From Comamonadaceae bacterium 2PF (GTDB taxonomy: Bacteria > Pseudomonadota > Gammaproteobacteria > Burkholderiales > Burkholderiaceae_C): 64,000 nt of DNA. This document shows, piece by piece, positions 1 to 8,062 of the stretch. The notes below the pieces were generated by a model that saw only the letters and a program-made list of their open reading frames with translations, was not told where the DNA came from and made no database searches. The stretch lies in assembly GCA_005502875.1 (NCBI GenBank), contig SCMV01000008.1, positions 1 to 64,000 on the forward strand. The letters run 5' to 3'. Position numbers and translations under genes: made by a program. Numbering within the stretch: the stretch's first letter is position 1; each line of letters begins with the position of its first letter.

Positions 1-65
1 TGCTCCAGCACCATGCGCACGGCACGCTCACGGACTTCAGGTGAAAACTTGGCGGACTTCTTCAT
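1..65 (-). CDS. IS3-family transposase OrfA, partial (N-terminus)
   Basis: The minus strand encodes 21 residues from an ATG at 65 before the window ends, beginning MKKSAKFSPEVRERAVRMVL. This is the typical start of IS3-family OrfA proteins, whose N-terminal helix-turn-helix binds the terminal repeats. A GGAG lies upstream of the ATG. The gene runs off the left edge, so I cannot say whether it is intact. The family call rests on the short N-terminal motif plus the IS-end-like sequence just outside it. Confidence 0.75.
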   Translation of the reverse strand, partial: MKKSAKFSPEVRERAVRMVLE

Positions 66-113
66 GGCTCCATTCTCCAGTGTTGGAGCCTCCGCGAAAC
101 CCGGGGCGCTTCA
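66..113. mobile_element. Right-hand end of the IS3-family element
   Basis: Read on the minus strand, bases 113 to 88 begin TGAAGCGCCCCGGGTTTCGC, a sequence typical of IS3-family terminal inverted repeats. The element therefore probably ends at 113 and extends left out of the window. The partner repeat and the target duplication lie outside, so the exact boundary is inferred. Confidence 0.55.
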
Positions 114-393
114 TCCCACTTTACATCTTGCATTTTGCGTGAGGGGCCTAGATTCCGCCCTATCCAAAGCTGGCCGAAAGATCCGCGCAACTCATCTCGC
201 CAGGCACAGCAACCGGACGAGCTCTGTGTGCGGCCTGATCAACAGTCAACAGCCTTCATCGTTCGATGCTCATTGGTACGCCGCGCACTCAACGCGATCG
301 AATCGCATTAGGTTGGCGGCAGATTGAGCCTGGAGGCTGTTTCCTGTAGCTTTGTTAGAGTGCGGGACAAGCACAAAACAAAGGGATCGTTCA

Positions 394-972
394 ATGTCCA
401 GACCCTTCATCGTGATCGGCGATCCGACCGATCACGGCGGCATCGTGGTCGGTGCCTCCGGCACGACCGACACCCACGGCAAACGCATCGCCCGCGTCGG
501 CGACCAAGTAACCTGCCCGAAGAAGGGGCACGGCACGACCGTGATTGTCTCGGGCGATCCGACCATGATCATTGATGGCATGCCTGCCGCACGCCATGGT
601 GACAAGTGTGCGTGTGGTGCGGCCTTGATTGCCGGCCAGGTCGTGTCAACCACCCTGGAGGGAGGCGCATTCAGCTCTGCGGCGGCAAGCCAGGCGCAGA
701 AGGCAGCGGCCATGGCCGCAGGCCTCTCAAGCCCCGCTGTCCGAGAGGAGGTCACGTTCGAGTTTGACGAACAGACCAAACTTGTGGTGGATGGCGATAC
801 CGCTACCCTGGTCGGCATTCCCTGGTTCATTCGAACGCTAGATGGCCGGACGTTCTCCGGGAGGCTGGATGATCAAGGGCAGTTGCCCCGCGTCATCACC
901 GATAGCGAGCAGCAGTACGAGGCCTACTGGGGTGATGCAGCCATGGTTGAAATGGAGCTTGCGAAGGCATGA
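394..972 (+). CDS. PAAR-domain type VI secretion tip protein
   Basis: This 192-aa protein is a PAAR-repeat protein: residues 1-85 carry the repeated GDPT/HGG, RVGD and GDP motifs and the CPKKGHGT and HGDKCACG segments that form the metal-tipped cone on the VgrG spike. Residues 115-192 form a small extra domain (DGDTATLVG, IRTLDGRTFSG) often seen behind PAAR domains, which may act as an adaptor. I chose ATG 394 because AAGG lies about ten bases before it and the PAAR fold starts at once; an in-frame start at 352 would add 14 residues with no homology. It overlaps the Tae4 gene by 4 bp (ATGA), which suggests translational coupling and that this tip delivers that effector. No T6SS structural genes are in the window. 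Confidence 0.9.
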   Translation: MSRPFIVIGDPTDHGGIVVGASGTTDTHGKRIARVGDQVTCPKKGHGTTVIVSGDPTMIIDGMPAARHGDKCACGAALIAGQVVSTTLEGGAFSSAAASQAQKAAAMAAGLSSPAVREEVTFEFDEQTKLVVDGDTATLVGIPWFIRTLDGRTFSGRLDDQGQLPRVITDSEQQYEAYWGDAAMVEMELAKA

Positions 973-1544
973 CCACGGCACTCAAACAAACCGCGAAGAT
1001 CAAGACCAACCCTCAGAAGGGCTCGATCTGCAAGGTCAACGTGCAGGCTGTTCGGTTCGAGGATCTGTGGCGGAACTATCCGGGCAGTGATCCGTGCGCT
1101 GCCAAAGACAAGGACGGCAAGAAGCTGTTCGCCAATCAATGCGCCATCAGGGTGAGCTACGCTTTGAAGAAGTCGGGTGTGACCTTTAAGTCATACCCTG
1201 CCGAGCGCAAATGCTGGGCCCATCCGGACGCCGATCACATCTTGTCGGCTGCGGAGTTGGGCGACTGGCTGGAATTGCAGCCCTTCGTCGGCTGCAAGAA
1301 GGCGGAGCAGGTGACGGGCGCCGACTGGTATGACAAGGTGGCAGGCCGTACAGGCATCATCTGCTTTGAGGACTACTATGCCCCGTCAGGTGGATCGGGC
1401 GGCGATCACATCGACCTGTGGAATGGCAGCAAGATGACGGCTACGGGTTCAGGGCTTCGTGCACGCTTTGGTATCGTCATCCCGTTCGGTGTCTGGTCCG
1501 ACCTGCGAAAGGCGAGGAAGATTCGATTCTTCCCGATCGACTGA
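969..1544 (+). CDS. tae4: Type VI secretion amidase effector Tae4
   Basis: This 191-aa protein matches the Tae4 family of T6SS effectors, which cleave peptidoglycan peptide crosslinks (gamma-D-Glu-mDAP) in the periplasm of rival cells. The catalytic cysteine is Cys58 in ANQCAIRVSYAL, and the histidine is His147 in GGDHIDLWNG with a nearby aspartate. Cys109 and Cys132 could form the usual disulfide. There is no signal peptide, as expected for delivery by the T6SS. It overlaps the PAAR gene upstream by 4 bp, and its stop codon overlaps the start of the next small gene by 1 bp, so the three form one cassette. The family call is firm; activity is inferred from the intact catalytic residues. Confidence 0.9.
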   Translation: MTTALKQTAKIKTNPQKGSICKVNVQAVRFEDLWRNYPGSDPCAAKDKDGKKLFANQCAIRVSYALKKSGVTFKSYPAERKCWAHPDADHILSAAELGDWLELQPFVGCKKAEQVTGADWYDKVAGRTGIICFEDYYAPSGGSGGDHIDLWNGSKMTATGSGLRARFGIVIPFGVWSDLRKARKIRFFPID

Positions 1545-1759
1545 TGAAGCGAGTGCTCTTCACTGTTCTTGGCACCCTGGCTGGCTCTGCGTTGGCGTGG
1601 GGCTGCTTGTTGTCGTGGGCGGCATTGAACCTTGACCGACGAGATAGCCTGTTCGACAGAGATCCTCAGGCCTTGCAACTTTTCTTGGGTGCGTGGCTGG
1701 CCTCGGCAGCACTCGGGGCAGTCATCGGCCTGAAGGTTTCAGGCAAGAAGTCCCGCTGA
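1544..1759 (+). CDS. Small two-helix membrane protein, possible Tae4 immunity protein
   Basis: This 71-aa protein starts at ATG 1544 inside the Tae4 stop codon (TGATG), so it is translationally coupled to the effector. It has two hydrophobic segments, residues 3-27 and 44-64, joined by a short charged loop (LDRRDSLFDRDPQ), and ends in a basic tail (KVSGKKSR). The position right after a Tae4 gene is where an immunity gene is expected, but known Tai4 proteins are larger and soluble in the periplasm, and this does not resemble them. It may be a new immunity type, a membrane accessory, or an unrelated passenger. No other immunity candidate lies between here and 2136. Confidence 0.6.
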   Translation: MKRVLFTVLGTLAGSALAWGCLLSWAALNLDRRDSLFDRDPQALQLFLGAWLASAALGAVIGLKVSGKKSR

Positions 1760-2136
1760 CTGACGCAACGTGTCTCCAGAGCCTTCAAAACCCCGACGAG
1801 TGCTTTTTGAGTTGGAAAGCGGCAACTTTCGCCATTCGCGTTACGCGGCTCGCAAACCGATGTTGAACTGTCGTTCCAACATGCCGTAAGCGAGGCCCGT
1901 CAGTAGCTTGCGTTGCCGTACATCCATGCCTGCCTCCTCGCGCGTCAAAGACTGCACGCACATCGCTGACCGACCCGAGAACACAGATCTGGTGCGTGCG
2001 CTTGGAAGTCGCCCGCCCTTGCCCCTTAGAGACGCGTGCGCCAGGCAGCGGAAGTCGTAGTCATCGACGGCACATAGATAATCGTGCGAATAGAAGTGCG
2101 CGCTAGACGCTCAGACGTAAAACGCAGGAGGTCACT
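1760..2136. other. Intergenic stretch without a convincing gene
   Basis: No gene is supported here. The only candidate is a 28-codon minus-strand frame (1927 to 1841) with a GAGGAGGC element before its ATG, encoding MDVRQRKLLTGLAYGMLERQ and eight more residues; it resembles no family I recognise and may be a remnant. No clear terminator follows the T6SS cassette. Confidence 0.5.
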
Positions 2137-2324
2137 TTGGGCAATTCTGAGGATGGGGCAACGCTGGAATGGGCATCCATTTCGCCGATACCTGGCGCAC
2201 GTGGTGTTCAAGCAGTTGATGAGCCAGAGGTCATCGAGGTCCTTGACAAGGAGACCGGTGAATTCGTCAGCCACCGGGAGCTTATTGGCGACGACTACGA
2301 GCGAGCGGTCCAACTGCGGATGCA

Positions 2325-2328
2325 GATG
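2325..2328. repeat. Left target-site duplication (GATG)
   Basis: GATG immediately precedes the left inverted repeat and recurs at 3517-3520 after the right one. Deleting one copy with the element restores the host reading frame. Confidence 0.88.
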
Positions 2329-2366
2329 GGTAATCCCCCCATAAACCATCGCTCTGAGAAGTAGAG

Positions 2367-3194
2367 CTATGCGGCCATGGCCAACCGCTGCTTGGGGGTG
2401 ATGCCGCCCAAGGCCATGTTTGGGCGTTCATGGTTATACATCCACATCCATTGGGTGGCGTGCAACCGGACCTCATCAAGGTCAGTCCAGTGGTACTGCG
2501 ACAGCCATTCGTAGCGCACCGTGCGATTGAAGCGCTCCACGTATGCGTTCTGTTGGGGCTTGCCAGGCTCGATGTGTTCGAAGCGAATGCCCCATTGCTT
2601 GGCCCAGGCCTCAATGGCTGCGCTGATGTACTCCGGCCCATTGTCACAACGGATCACCTGCGGCTTGCCACGCCAGGCAATGATCTGCGTGAGTGCTCGA
2701 ATCACGCGCAACGTGGGCAGTGAGAAGTCAACTTCAATGCCCAGTGCTTCGCGGTTGAAGTCGTCAATCACGTTGAACAACCTGAAGCTTCGGCCGTCTT
2801 CAAGCTGATCGTGCATGAAGTCCATTGACCAGACCTGATTGATGGCCTCAGGCACTGATAGCGGCTGAGGCTTCTCGCGCACCAGGCGCTTGCGTGGTTT
2901 GATGCGCAGGTTCAACTCCAGCTCCCTGTAGATGCGGTACACGCGCTTGTGGTTCCAGGCAAAGTGCCTGACGTTGCGCAGGTACAGGAAGCTCAGACCA
3001 AAACCCCAATTGCGGTTGTTGTCCGTCAGGCGCACAAGCCAGTCGGCGATCACGTCGTTCTCCGCCTGGTGCTTGGCCTGGTACCGGTAGCACGCTTGGC
3101 TGATTCGAAACGCCTGGCAGGCCACCTGGATCGATGCGCCAAATTCCTTGACCGCACGTTGAGCCATCTCGCGGCGGCGAGATGGCTTCACCAC
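2367..3194 (-). CDS. IS407-group transposase OrfB (DDE integrase domain)
   Basis: OrfB carries the rve-type DDE catalytic core: the first Asp in [13 protein letters not shown], the second in [10 protein letters not shown] and the Glu in [15 protein letters not shown]. An N-terminal HTH_21-like segment ([14 protein letters not shown]) precedes it. The frame is reached from orfA by a -1 slip at the A_AAA_AAG heptamer (3200-3194), giving an OrfAB fusion of about 361 aa; alternatively a short OrfB could start at ATG 3167. All catalytic residues are present and no frameshift or stop is seen, so the transposase is probably functional. Confidence 0.92.
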   Translation of the reverse strand: MVKPSRRREMAQRAVKEFGASIQVACQAFRISQACYRYQAKHQAENDVIADWLVRLTDNNRNWGFGLSFLYLRNVRHFAWNHKRVYRIYRELELNLRIKPRKRLVREKPQPLSVPEAINQVWSMDFMHDQLEDGRSFRLFNVIDDFNREALGIEVDFSLPTLRVIRALTQIIAWRGKPQVIRCDNGPEYISAAIEAWAKQWGIRFEHIEPGKPQQNAYVERFNRTVRYEWLSQYHWTDLDEVRLHATQWMWMYNHERPNMALGGITPKQRLAMAA

Positions 3195-3454
3195 TTTTTT
3201 GCGAGCGCCTCCGTGACGATCTCCGCCTTGAGCTTCTCTTCGACGTACATCTTGCGCAACCGACGGTTCTCTTCCTCCAGCTCCTTCATGCGGGCCATCA
3301 GCGAGGCATCCATGCCGCCGAACTTGGCTCGCCACTTGTAGAACGTGGCATTGCTGATGCCCAGCTCGCGACACAGCTCTGGAACTGCCAGACCAGCCTC
3401 CGCACGCTTGAGGGCTTCGATGATCTGGCTGTCGGTGAATCGGGACTTCTTCAT
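3188..3454 (-). CDS. IS407-group transposase OrfA
   Basis: This 88-aa protein has an N-terminal helix-turn-helix of the HTH_8/transposase_8 type ([30 protein letters not shown]) and a leucine-zipper-like region ([14 protein letters not shown]) used for multimerisation. It binds the IS ends. ATG 3454 gives the standard MKKSRFTD start. It ends at TGA 3190-3188, just past the slippery site that joins it to orfB. Confidence 0.92.
   Translation of the reverse strand: MKKSRFTDSQIIEALKRAEAGLAVPELCRELGISNATFYKWRAKFGGMDASLMARMKELEEENRRLRKMYVEEKLKAEIVTEALAKKW
3194..3200 (-). other. Programmed -1 frameshift heptamer A_AAA_AAG
   Basis: The codons GCA AAA AAG TGG TGA close orfA. The heptamer A AAA AAG at 3200-3194 is the classic -1 slippery sequence of IS3-family elements. 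After a one-base slip the reading continues [16 protein letters not shown] into orfB. Confidence 0.8.
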
Positions 3455-3516
3455 GGTAGAAATTTTCCTTCGAAAATCTCTACTTCTCACGACGCTGGCT
3501 TTTCGGGGGGATTACC

Positions 3517-3520
3517 GATG
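3517..3520. repeat. Right target-site duplication (GATG)
   Basis: This is the second copy of the 4-bp duplication, directly after the right inverted repeat of the IS407-group element. Confidence 0.88.
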
Positions 3521-4782
3521 CAGACGGACCGGGTTCGCGATAGCTCGCGTTACTGCTGCTCAATTTGCTATGTGCCGGTCTACGTCGTCATGCACCCCAG
3601 CAGTCGCAAGTTCTTCTTGCGGCACTCACTGGAGGATGGGCGATGTTCAGCCATCACCAGAGGAACGCTGTCTCAAGAAGAAATCAACGCCATCAAGTAC
3701 AACGGTGTAAAGGAGAGCCGACTCCACTTCGAAATGAAGCGCTGGATTTCAGCCAGTCTGCGGGCGGACAGCCGCTTTTCAGACATCGCAGTTGAGGAAC
3801 GCTGGTCCGGAAAAATCACCAGGGACTGGCGCAAGCCAGACGTCAGGGCAACATTCAACGGTACCCCAGTTGTATTCGAGGTTCAGCTCTCGACCACTTA
3901 CATCAGCGTCATTGCCCAGCGCCGCGAGTTCTACCTGAAGGAAGGCGCGCTGCTGGTCTGGGTGTTCGCATCGTTCCCTGATCGAGAGCGAAGACTGACT
4001 CAGGATGATGTCTTCTTCAACAACAACCGGAACGTCTTCATCGTCAACCAACAAACCCGAGATAGGTCGATCGAATCAGGTAATTTCTCAATGGTGTGTG
4101 CATGGTCAGAACCGACGCCAGGCGGTGGCCATACCGAGCAAAAGAGGGAAATTGTGTCGTTCCACGACCTGACACTGGACATACAAAGCCAGCGGGTCTT
4201 CTTCTACGATTTTGATGGCGCCCGCGACCGCCAGATGCGTGAAGTTTGGCAGGCCACGGCTGCAAAGTTGCAGTACTTGCGCGAGCGGTTTGAGCGATGG
4301 TTCATGAACTACGCGACGGACCGCGCGGCTCATCTGGACGGCTGGGATGGTCTGATGGATGCCTTCTTGCTCGAAGGCTTTCAGTTGCCCGAATATCCTT
4401 CTCAGCTACCCGAACCGCTGCTGAAGATTCTCTACTCCACTAAACACGGGCGCGTAGTTGGGTGGGACTTCACCAGTTTCATCCAGGTAGCTCACCGGGT
4501 GATGCCAGGTTCGCCGGGCTACTTGCACTATTTCAGGGCTGCGCTCAAGACCTACGACCGCGCGCCCCTCATCAAATCACAGGACCAGTCGGGAAAATGG
4601 AGGGCGAAGGTACAGGCATACCGCAGGCTGATGGCCGAAGAACCCAACGCTTTTGCACCAGACACCCGGCATCAATGGCTGCTTCAAGTACTCTTCCCGG
4701 AGATTTTCAAGTGGGAAGGTGCGGTGAACGTGTAGTGAACCAGCACAAAAGGTTGTTCTGGTGTTCGCCAGCGCTGTGCTGG

Positions 4783-4812
4783 TTGACTCAGCCTCTTCAA
4801 GGCATCTATAAA
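4783..4812 (+). promoter_or_regulatory. Sigma70-type promoter before the small RHH-like gene
   Basis: TTGACT (4783-4788) and TATAAA (4807-4812) are separated by 18 bp. Transcription would begin near 4819, which rules out an in-frame ATG at 4817 and supports the start at 4844. Confidence 0.6.
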
Positions 4813-4843
4813 TACCATGTCCGCCCGACAACAGGAGTTCGCC

Positions 4844-5047
4844 ATGGCCGCCACCAGCTTCAACATCGACCATAAGACGGACCAAACTTTGGAGAACCTC
4901 AGGCGACATTATCAAGCCAGGTCAAAAGCAGATGTTCTTCGAAAGGCCATTGCGTTGCTCAATGTCGCCCGGCGAAACGAGCATGCCGATGGAACGATCG
5001 TCATCCTTCAACAGAACGGCGATGAACTGAAAGTTTTGGTCCGGTAG
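4844..5047 (+). CDS. Small ribbon-helix-helix-like protein (67 aa)
   Basis: This 67-aa protein starts at ATG 4844, preceded by AGGAG at a six-base spacing. The pattern of a short beta strand (TSFNID), a helix (DQTLENLRRHYQ), a turn (ARSKADV) and a second helix (LRKAIALLNVARR) is like ribbon-helix-helix DNA-binding or antitoxin proteins, followed by a short basic C-terminal strand pair. No toxin gene is adjacent. It has its own promoter and a hairpin after it, so it looks monocistronic. The fold is inferred from pattern only; the function is unknown. Confidence 0.6.
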   Translation: MAATSFNIDHKTDQTLENLRRHYQARSKADVLRKAIALLNVARRNEHADGTIVILQQNGDELKVLVR

Positions 5048-5069
5048 GAAGCCCCCCTCAGATCATGCT

Positions 5070-5098
5070 CAACAAAACGGCGCCCAGTAGCGCCGTTT
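5070..5098 (-). terminator. Terminator shared by two convergent genes
   Basis: A perfect 9-bp inverted repeat, AAACGGCGC and GCGCCGTTT (5075-5083, 5090-5098), with a 6-nt loop lies between the convergent RHH-like and DUF2188 genes. On the minus strand it is followed by TTTTGTT, so it serves the DUF2188 gene best. Confidence 0.65.
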
Positions 5099-5104
5099 CA
5101 CATC

Positions 5105-5338
5105 TCAGTGCTTTTTGTCCTTGGGCGGGCTGGGATCGTTGCCGTAGCTGTCGCTATCCCGAATGGTCCCATCCTTACGGTGGATCACGACCTCGACCTT
5201 TTCGCGTTGAGCTTGCTCACGAGCACGCTCGATTGCTTCACGTTGGGTGTCGACCACTACGCCGGCACGAGAGGCGCCTTCTTTCTGAGTAGCCCAACCG
5301 TCTGGATGGGGTACGACATGAACATCTTTCTTGGTCAT
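5105..5338 (-). CDS. DUF2188-family protein
   Basis: This 77-aa protein matches the DUF2188 pattern along its length: HVVPHPDGWATQKEG near the N-terminus, DTQREAIERAREQA in the middle helix, and EVVIHRKDGTIRDSDSYGND near the end. The family is widespread, small and of unknown function; it folds as a compact alpha/beta unit. AAGGAAATGAA precedes ATG 5338. It is divergent from the membrane protein at 5369, with only 30 bp between them, so the two promoters must overlap. Confidence 0.85.
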   Translation of the reverse strand: MTKKDVHVVPHPDGWATQKEGASRAGVVVDTQREAIERAREQAQREKVEVVIHRKDGTIRDSDSYGNDPSPPKDKKH

Positions 5339-5368
5339 TTCATTTCCTTACCTGTTTAAAAGTACAGC

Positions 5369-6232
5369 ATGTACAAATATACAGCACAATGGGCGCAAAC
5401 AACTAAATTTTTAGGTGCCTCTGTGTTGAAATTGATCGACTCCTTGCGAACGGGCTCCCCCGTGCAGCGCTTGTATGCCCTGGCTTTCACGTGCGGGGTG
5501 ATGGCAATCACCATCAGCGCTTTGTTGAGCCAAAGTCTGTGGGCAGAAGGGCTGCTTCTTCTGGCGGGCATCCTCTTCGGGCTAGGGTTCTGCTTTCGGA
5601 TCACGCCCATCTTGAAGAGCATTTGGTCTTCGTCGGCAGGCAAATGGGTGATTGGCGGGCTCAATGTCGGCGTCTGGTTTCTTGCCCATGTCCCTGCACG
5701 CCTTGCCGTTGCCAAGGCACTCGGGCTTCCACCTCAAGACTTTGACATGACGGTTTCGATATGGACTGTCGCTACATACCCGGCCGTGTGGATCGCCTTC
5801 GTGAGCCTTTTGACTTGTTGCCTATGCGCGGCCTTGATGCTCGCGTACTTCGTGCTGCAAGTGTCAGTATGGCCATTGCTCACCGAATCCATAGACTTCC
5901 TGAGCCGTCTGATGCCCAGTTCAATTGGACATCGCCTTACAACCGAGGAACGCCGCAGAGTCTTGGCGCGATACATGGGCCACGCGACAGGCTGCGCCAT
6001 GCTGGCCCTAGGCGCTGCCGCAGTGCTTGGGGCCTACACGACAGCTCAACAGAGCTGCCTCCCAGTCATCCCTTGGATAGCCTACGTTGCCGACTACCAA
6101 GAGGCACCAGCCTACCCAGGAACTCCAAAAAGCCAGCGCGTGCGACTTCATGAGAACGGCGTCATCTCCTATGCTGTACGGGACGGAGGCACGGTTCGCA
6201 TACATGTCAGCGAGTTCTCGCTCCGCCAATGA
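5369..6232 (+). CDS. Predicted inner-membrane protein of unknown function
   Basis: I do not recognise this 287-aa protein. It has about five hydrophobic segments: residues 34-70 (probably two helices), 92-110, 128-160 and 212-232. A soluble C-terminal tail of about 55 residues (ENGVISYAVRDGGTVRIHVS) follows and may lie in the periplasm. The loop MPSSIGHRLTTEERRRVLARYM is basic and likely cytoplasmic. The start at ATG 5369 has only a weak ribosome-binding site. No partner gene is obvious; it may be part of the accessory island. Confidence 0.6.
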   Translation: MYKYTAQWAQTTKFLGASVLKLIDSLRTGSPVQRLYALAFTCGVMAITISALLSQSLWAEGLLLLAGILFGLGFCFRITPILKSIWSSSAGKWVIGGLNVGVWFLAHVPARLAVAKALGLPPQDFDMTVSIWTVATYPAVWIAFVSLLTCCLCAALMLAYFVLQVSVWPLLTESIDFLSRLMPSSIGHRLTTEERRRVLARYMGHATGCAMLALGAAAVLGAYTTAQQSCLPVIPWIAYVADYQEAPAYPGTPKSQRVRLHENGVISYAVRDGGTVRIHVSEFSLRQ

Positions 6233-6352
6233 CGCTTCGCATTCTCCGGCCTCGCCCCTTTGCATGTACTGGTTCATTGCCAAAGAAAATGAGCCCTGTC
6301 AGGCTCAAGCCAAGAGAGTCGCCAGGCATTGCTCCAGCGGGGTAGTAGGCTT

Positions 6353-7027
6353 TCAGCGACGCACCTGCTGCCCAAAGGCCCGGAGAAGTTCCTCACCCAT
6401 CAAGCCCAATGCATCCTCCAGTGCTTGCGAACTGCTCATTTCTCTGACCCGCCATTGAAGGACATTGCGACGCAACTCCTTGGAATAGAAAGGAGAGCGT
6501 TCACGGCCAAAACGAAGCTTCTGAGCATTAAGCAAGCTACACGTTACATGCCCTGAATACTCGATCTCACCAGCGGCCCAGACACTCGCGGTCAAGGCTG
6601 CGAAGTCTGAAAAGAACTTTGTGTGGAAGTCCGAAATCAGCGGGAAGGACGCAGCGTCCTGGGATCTGATCTCCGGAAAGCTCCAAAGCCCGCCGATGAG
6701 ATGGCCATCAGAGTGGATCTCGGTCATCCAACCTTGCCCATCCTCGGCAGAGTACGCAGCTAGTCCGTCAAAAACAGGAACAGGGCGACGTCCTGCGTGG
6801 AGGCCATACCACCACCCATCTCTGTCGGCCTGGCGACCAGTTCCCGCCGCCAAGGCATCGACAAGCGCCTTGCTCGTCACATCAAGCTCCTGGTGCGTGG
6901 TGGGGCGACATTGCAAAATCAGCGCAGGTTTGCCATGAAGCGCATAGTCATCACAGAAATTGCGCAGCTTCCACCGAAAGTCTGGCCATTCGCCCAAGGC
7001 ATCAGAATGCAGTTCAGTTGCAGCCAT
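6353..7027 (-). CDS. Unknown 224-aa protein divergent from a TIR gene
   Basis: I do not recognise a family. The protein is soluble and rich in Trp and Phe, with segments EWPDFRWKLRNFCDDYALHG, GWWYGLHAGRRPVPVF and WMTEIHSDGHLIGGLWSFPE. The C-terminal third is helical and charged. The start at ATG 7027 has a strong AGGAGGA element. It is transcribed away from the TIR-domain gene, with a 63-bp shared upstream region, so the two may be co-regulated. A 120-bp gap (6233-6352) with no feature separates it from the convergent membrane protein gene. Confidence 0.6.
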   Translation of the reverse strand: MAATELHSDALGEWPDFRWKLRNFCDDYALHGKPALILQCRPTTHQELDVTSKALVDALAAGTGRQADRDGWWYGLHAGRRPVPVFDGLAAYSAEDGQGWMTEIHSDGHLIGGLWSFPEIRSQDAASFPLISDFHTKFFSDFAALTASVWAAGEIEYSGHVTCSLLNAQKLRFGRERSPFYSKELRRNVLQWRVREMSSSQALEDALGLMGEELLRAFGQQVRR

Positions 7028-7090
7028 CAGGTGTCCTCCTCAGACATTTAGCTTCAAGGCATGCGGAGCATTTTCGTGGAAGATAGAGGT

Positions 7091-8062
7091 ATGGCACGCG
7101 CATTCATTTCTTACAGTCACCAAGACGAACCCTACCGAGTGGAGCTTGACAAGCATTTGGCTCTGCTCAAGCGCCAAGGTCTCATCGAAATCTGGAGCGA
7201 CCACTGCATTCGCCCGGGCGACGAGTTCGACCCCGCAATTTCGGCTGCACTGGACTCCGCCGATCTCGTACTCCTGCTCGTGTCTGCCGATTTCATCCAC
7301 TCCGACTACTGCTACAGCATTGAAGTACAGCGCGCACTAGAACGCCATCAAGCTGGCGATGCGATCGTGGTGCCGATCATCATCAGGCCTTGTGATTGGA
7401 TGTCGGCGCCCTTTGGTCGACTGAAGGCGCTGCCGACTGACGCCAAACCGGTGACCAAGTGGCCATCCCTTGACGATGCTTTCCTGAACATCGTTCAACA
7501 GCTCCGCACGTTACTGACAAAAAGCCAGGGCGGCCAATCAACTGTCCAGCCTGCGCGGAGTTCATTGAGCGCGAAAGTGCCTCAGGCAGTCATTCAAGAC
7601 AGCCCGGACACCCGTCTCCCCAGATCCAGCAACCTGTCACTTCCACGCTCGTTCACCGATGAACAACGCCACGACTTCCTCACCCAGAGCTTCGACTACA
7701 TCCGCAACTACTTCGACAAATCCCTTGAAGAGTTACGCGCCCGTAACCCAGGCATTTCGGTAAGGGTGAACGTTATCTCGGCGAGGTCCTTCAGCGCCAT
7801 CGTTTTTCGAGATGGCAAGCGTGTTGCTGGCTGTCACATCCGTTTGGGCGGCGGATTTGCCTCGGATGGGATTGCCTATTCCGGGTCCGAAAACGTTTCG
7901 GAAAACAGCTTCAACGAGCTCCTGACAGTCGAAACCGATCAACACCTGATGTACCTGAAGGCAACGATGGGCATGTTCCATGGCAATCGAGACTCCCGCC
8001 TGACGGACGAGGGAGCCGCCGAGCATCTCTGGACCATGTTTATTTCGCCGATTCAACGATGA
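7091..8062 (+). CDS. TIR-domain protein with a unique C-terminal domain
   Basis: Residues 1-140 of this 323-aa protein form a TIR domain: the first strand motif ARAFISYSHQDE, the box-2-like IRPGDEFDPAISAALDSADL and SADFIHSDYCYSIEVQRA. Glu78 in the last motif matches the catalytic glutamate of bacterial TIR NAD-hydrolases. Residues 185-323 form a second domain (RNYFDKSLEELRARNPG, HIRLGGGFASDGIAYS, RLTDEGAAEHLWTMFI) that I do not recognise; it could be the sensor. I chose ATG 7091 because GGAAGA lies seven bases upstream and the TIR strand starts there. Many such proteins are anti-phage effectors; here that is inference. Its end overlaps the convergent DUF6471 gene by 23 bp. Confidence 0.82.
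   Translation: MARAFISYSHQDEPYRVELDKHLALLKRQGLIEIWSDHCIRPGDEFDPAISAALDSADLVLLLVSADFIHSDYCYSIEVQRALERHQAGDAIVVPIIIRPCDWMSAPFGRLKALPTDAKPVTKWPSLDDAFLNIVQQLRTLLTKSQGGQSTVQPARSSLSAKVPQAVIQDSPDTRLPRSSNLSLPRSFTDEQRHDFLTQSFDYIRNYFDKSLEELRARNPGISVRVNVISARSFSAIVFRDGKRVAGCHIRLGGGFASDGIAYSGSENVSENSFNELLTVETDQHLMYLKATMGMFHGNRDSRLTDEGAAEHLWTMFISPIQR

Larger units (their letters stand above)
2329..3516. mobile_element. Complete IS3-family (IS407-group) insertion sequence, 1188 bp
   Basis: The ends are imperfect inverted repeats of about 37 bp: both begin GGTAATCCCCCC and both contain GAGAAGTAGAG at their inner end (2329-2365 and about 3479-3516). The element is flanked by the 4-bp direct repeat GATG (2325-2328 and 3517-3520). 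It carries overlapping orfA and orfB on the minus strand. The 4-bp target duplication, length and protein type fit the IS407 group. Intact ends, matching duplications and an undamaged transposase suggest recent insertion. Confidence 0.92.
2137..4735 (+). pseudogene. DUF6035/CoiA-like nuclease gene, disrupted by an IS407-group element
   Basis: Codons 1-64 lie at 2137-2328 and the rest at 3521-4735, in the same frame once the insertion (2329-3516) and one GATG copy are removed; the restored protein would be about 468 aa. The start is TTG 2137, supported by AGGAGG five bases upstream. The joined protein has a CCSIC zinc-binding-like motif, then LRHSLEDGRC, LSQEEINAIKYNGVKES and a PD-(D/E)xK-like nuclease core KPDV...VFEVQLSTT, as in DUF6035 and CoiA competence proteins. 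Such proteins are thought to act on DNA; the exact role is unknown. In the present sequence translation ends inside the IS (stop at 2362-2364) after 75 residues, so the gene is almost certainly inactive. The downstream half has no obvious start signal of its own. Confidence 0.8.

Noticed and set aside
1841-1927. A 28-codon minus-strand frame with a good ribosome-binding site
   Set aside because: Too short and without a recognisable relative; it may be a chance frame or the remnant of a lost gene.
3182-3520. Plus-strand extension of the DUF6035 frame into the IS (start at 3182)
   Set aside because: This part is antisense transposase sequence; the true coding part begins at 3521 after the target duplication.
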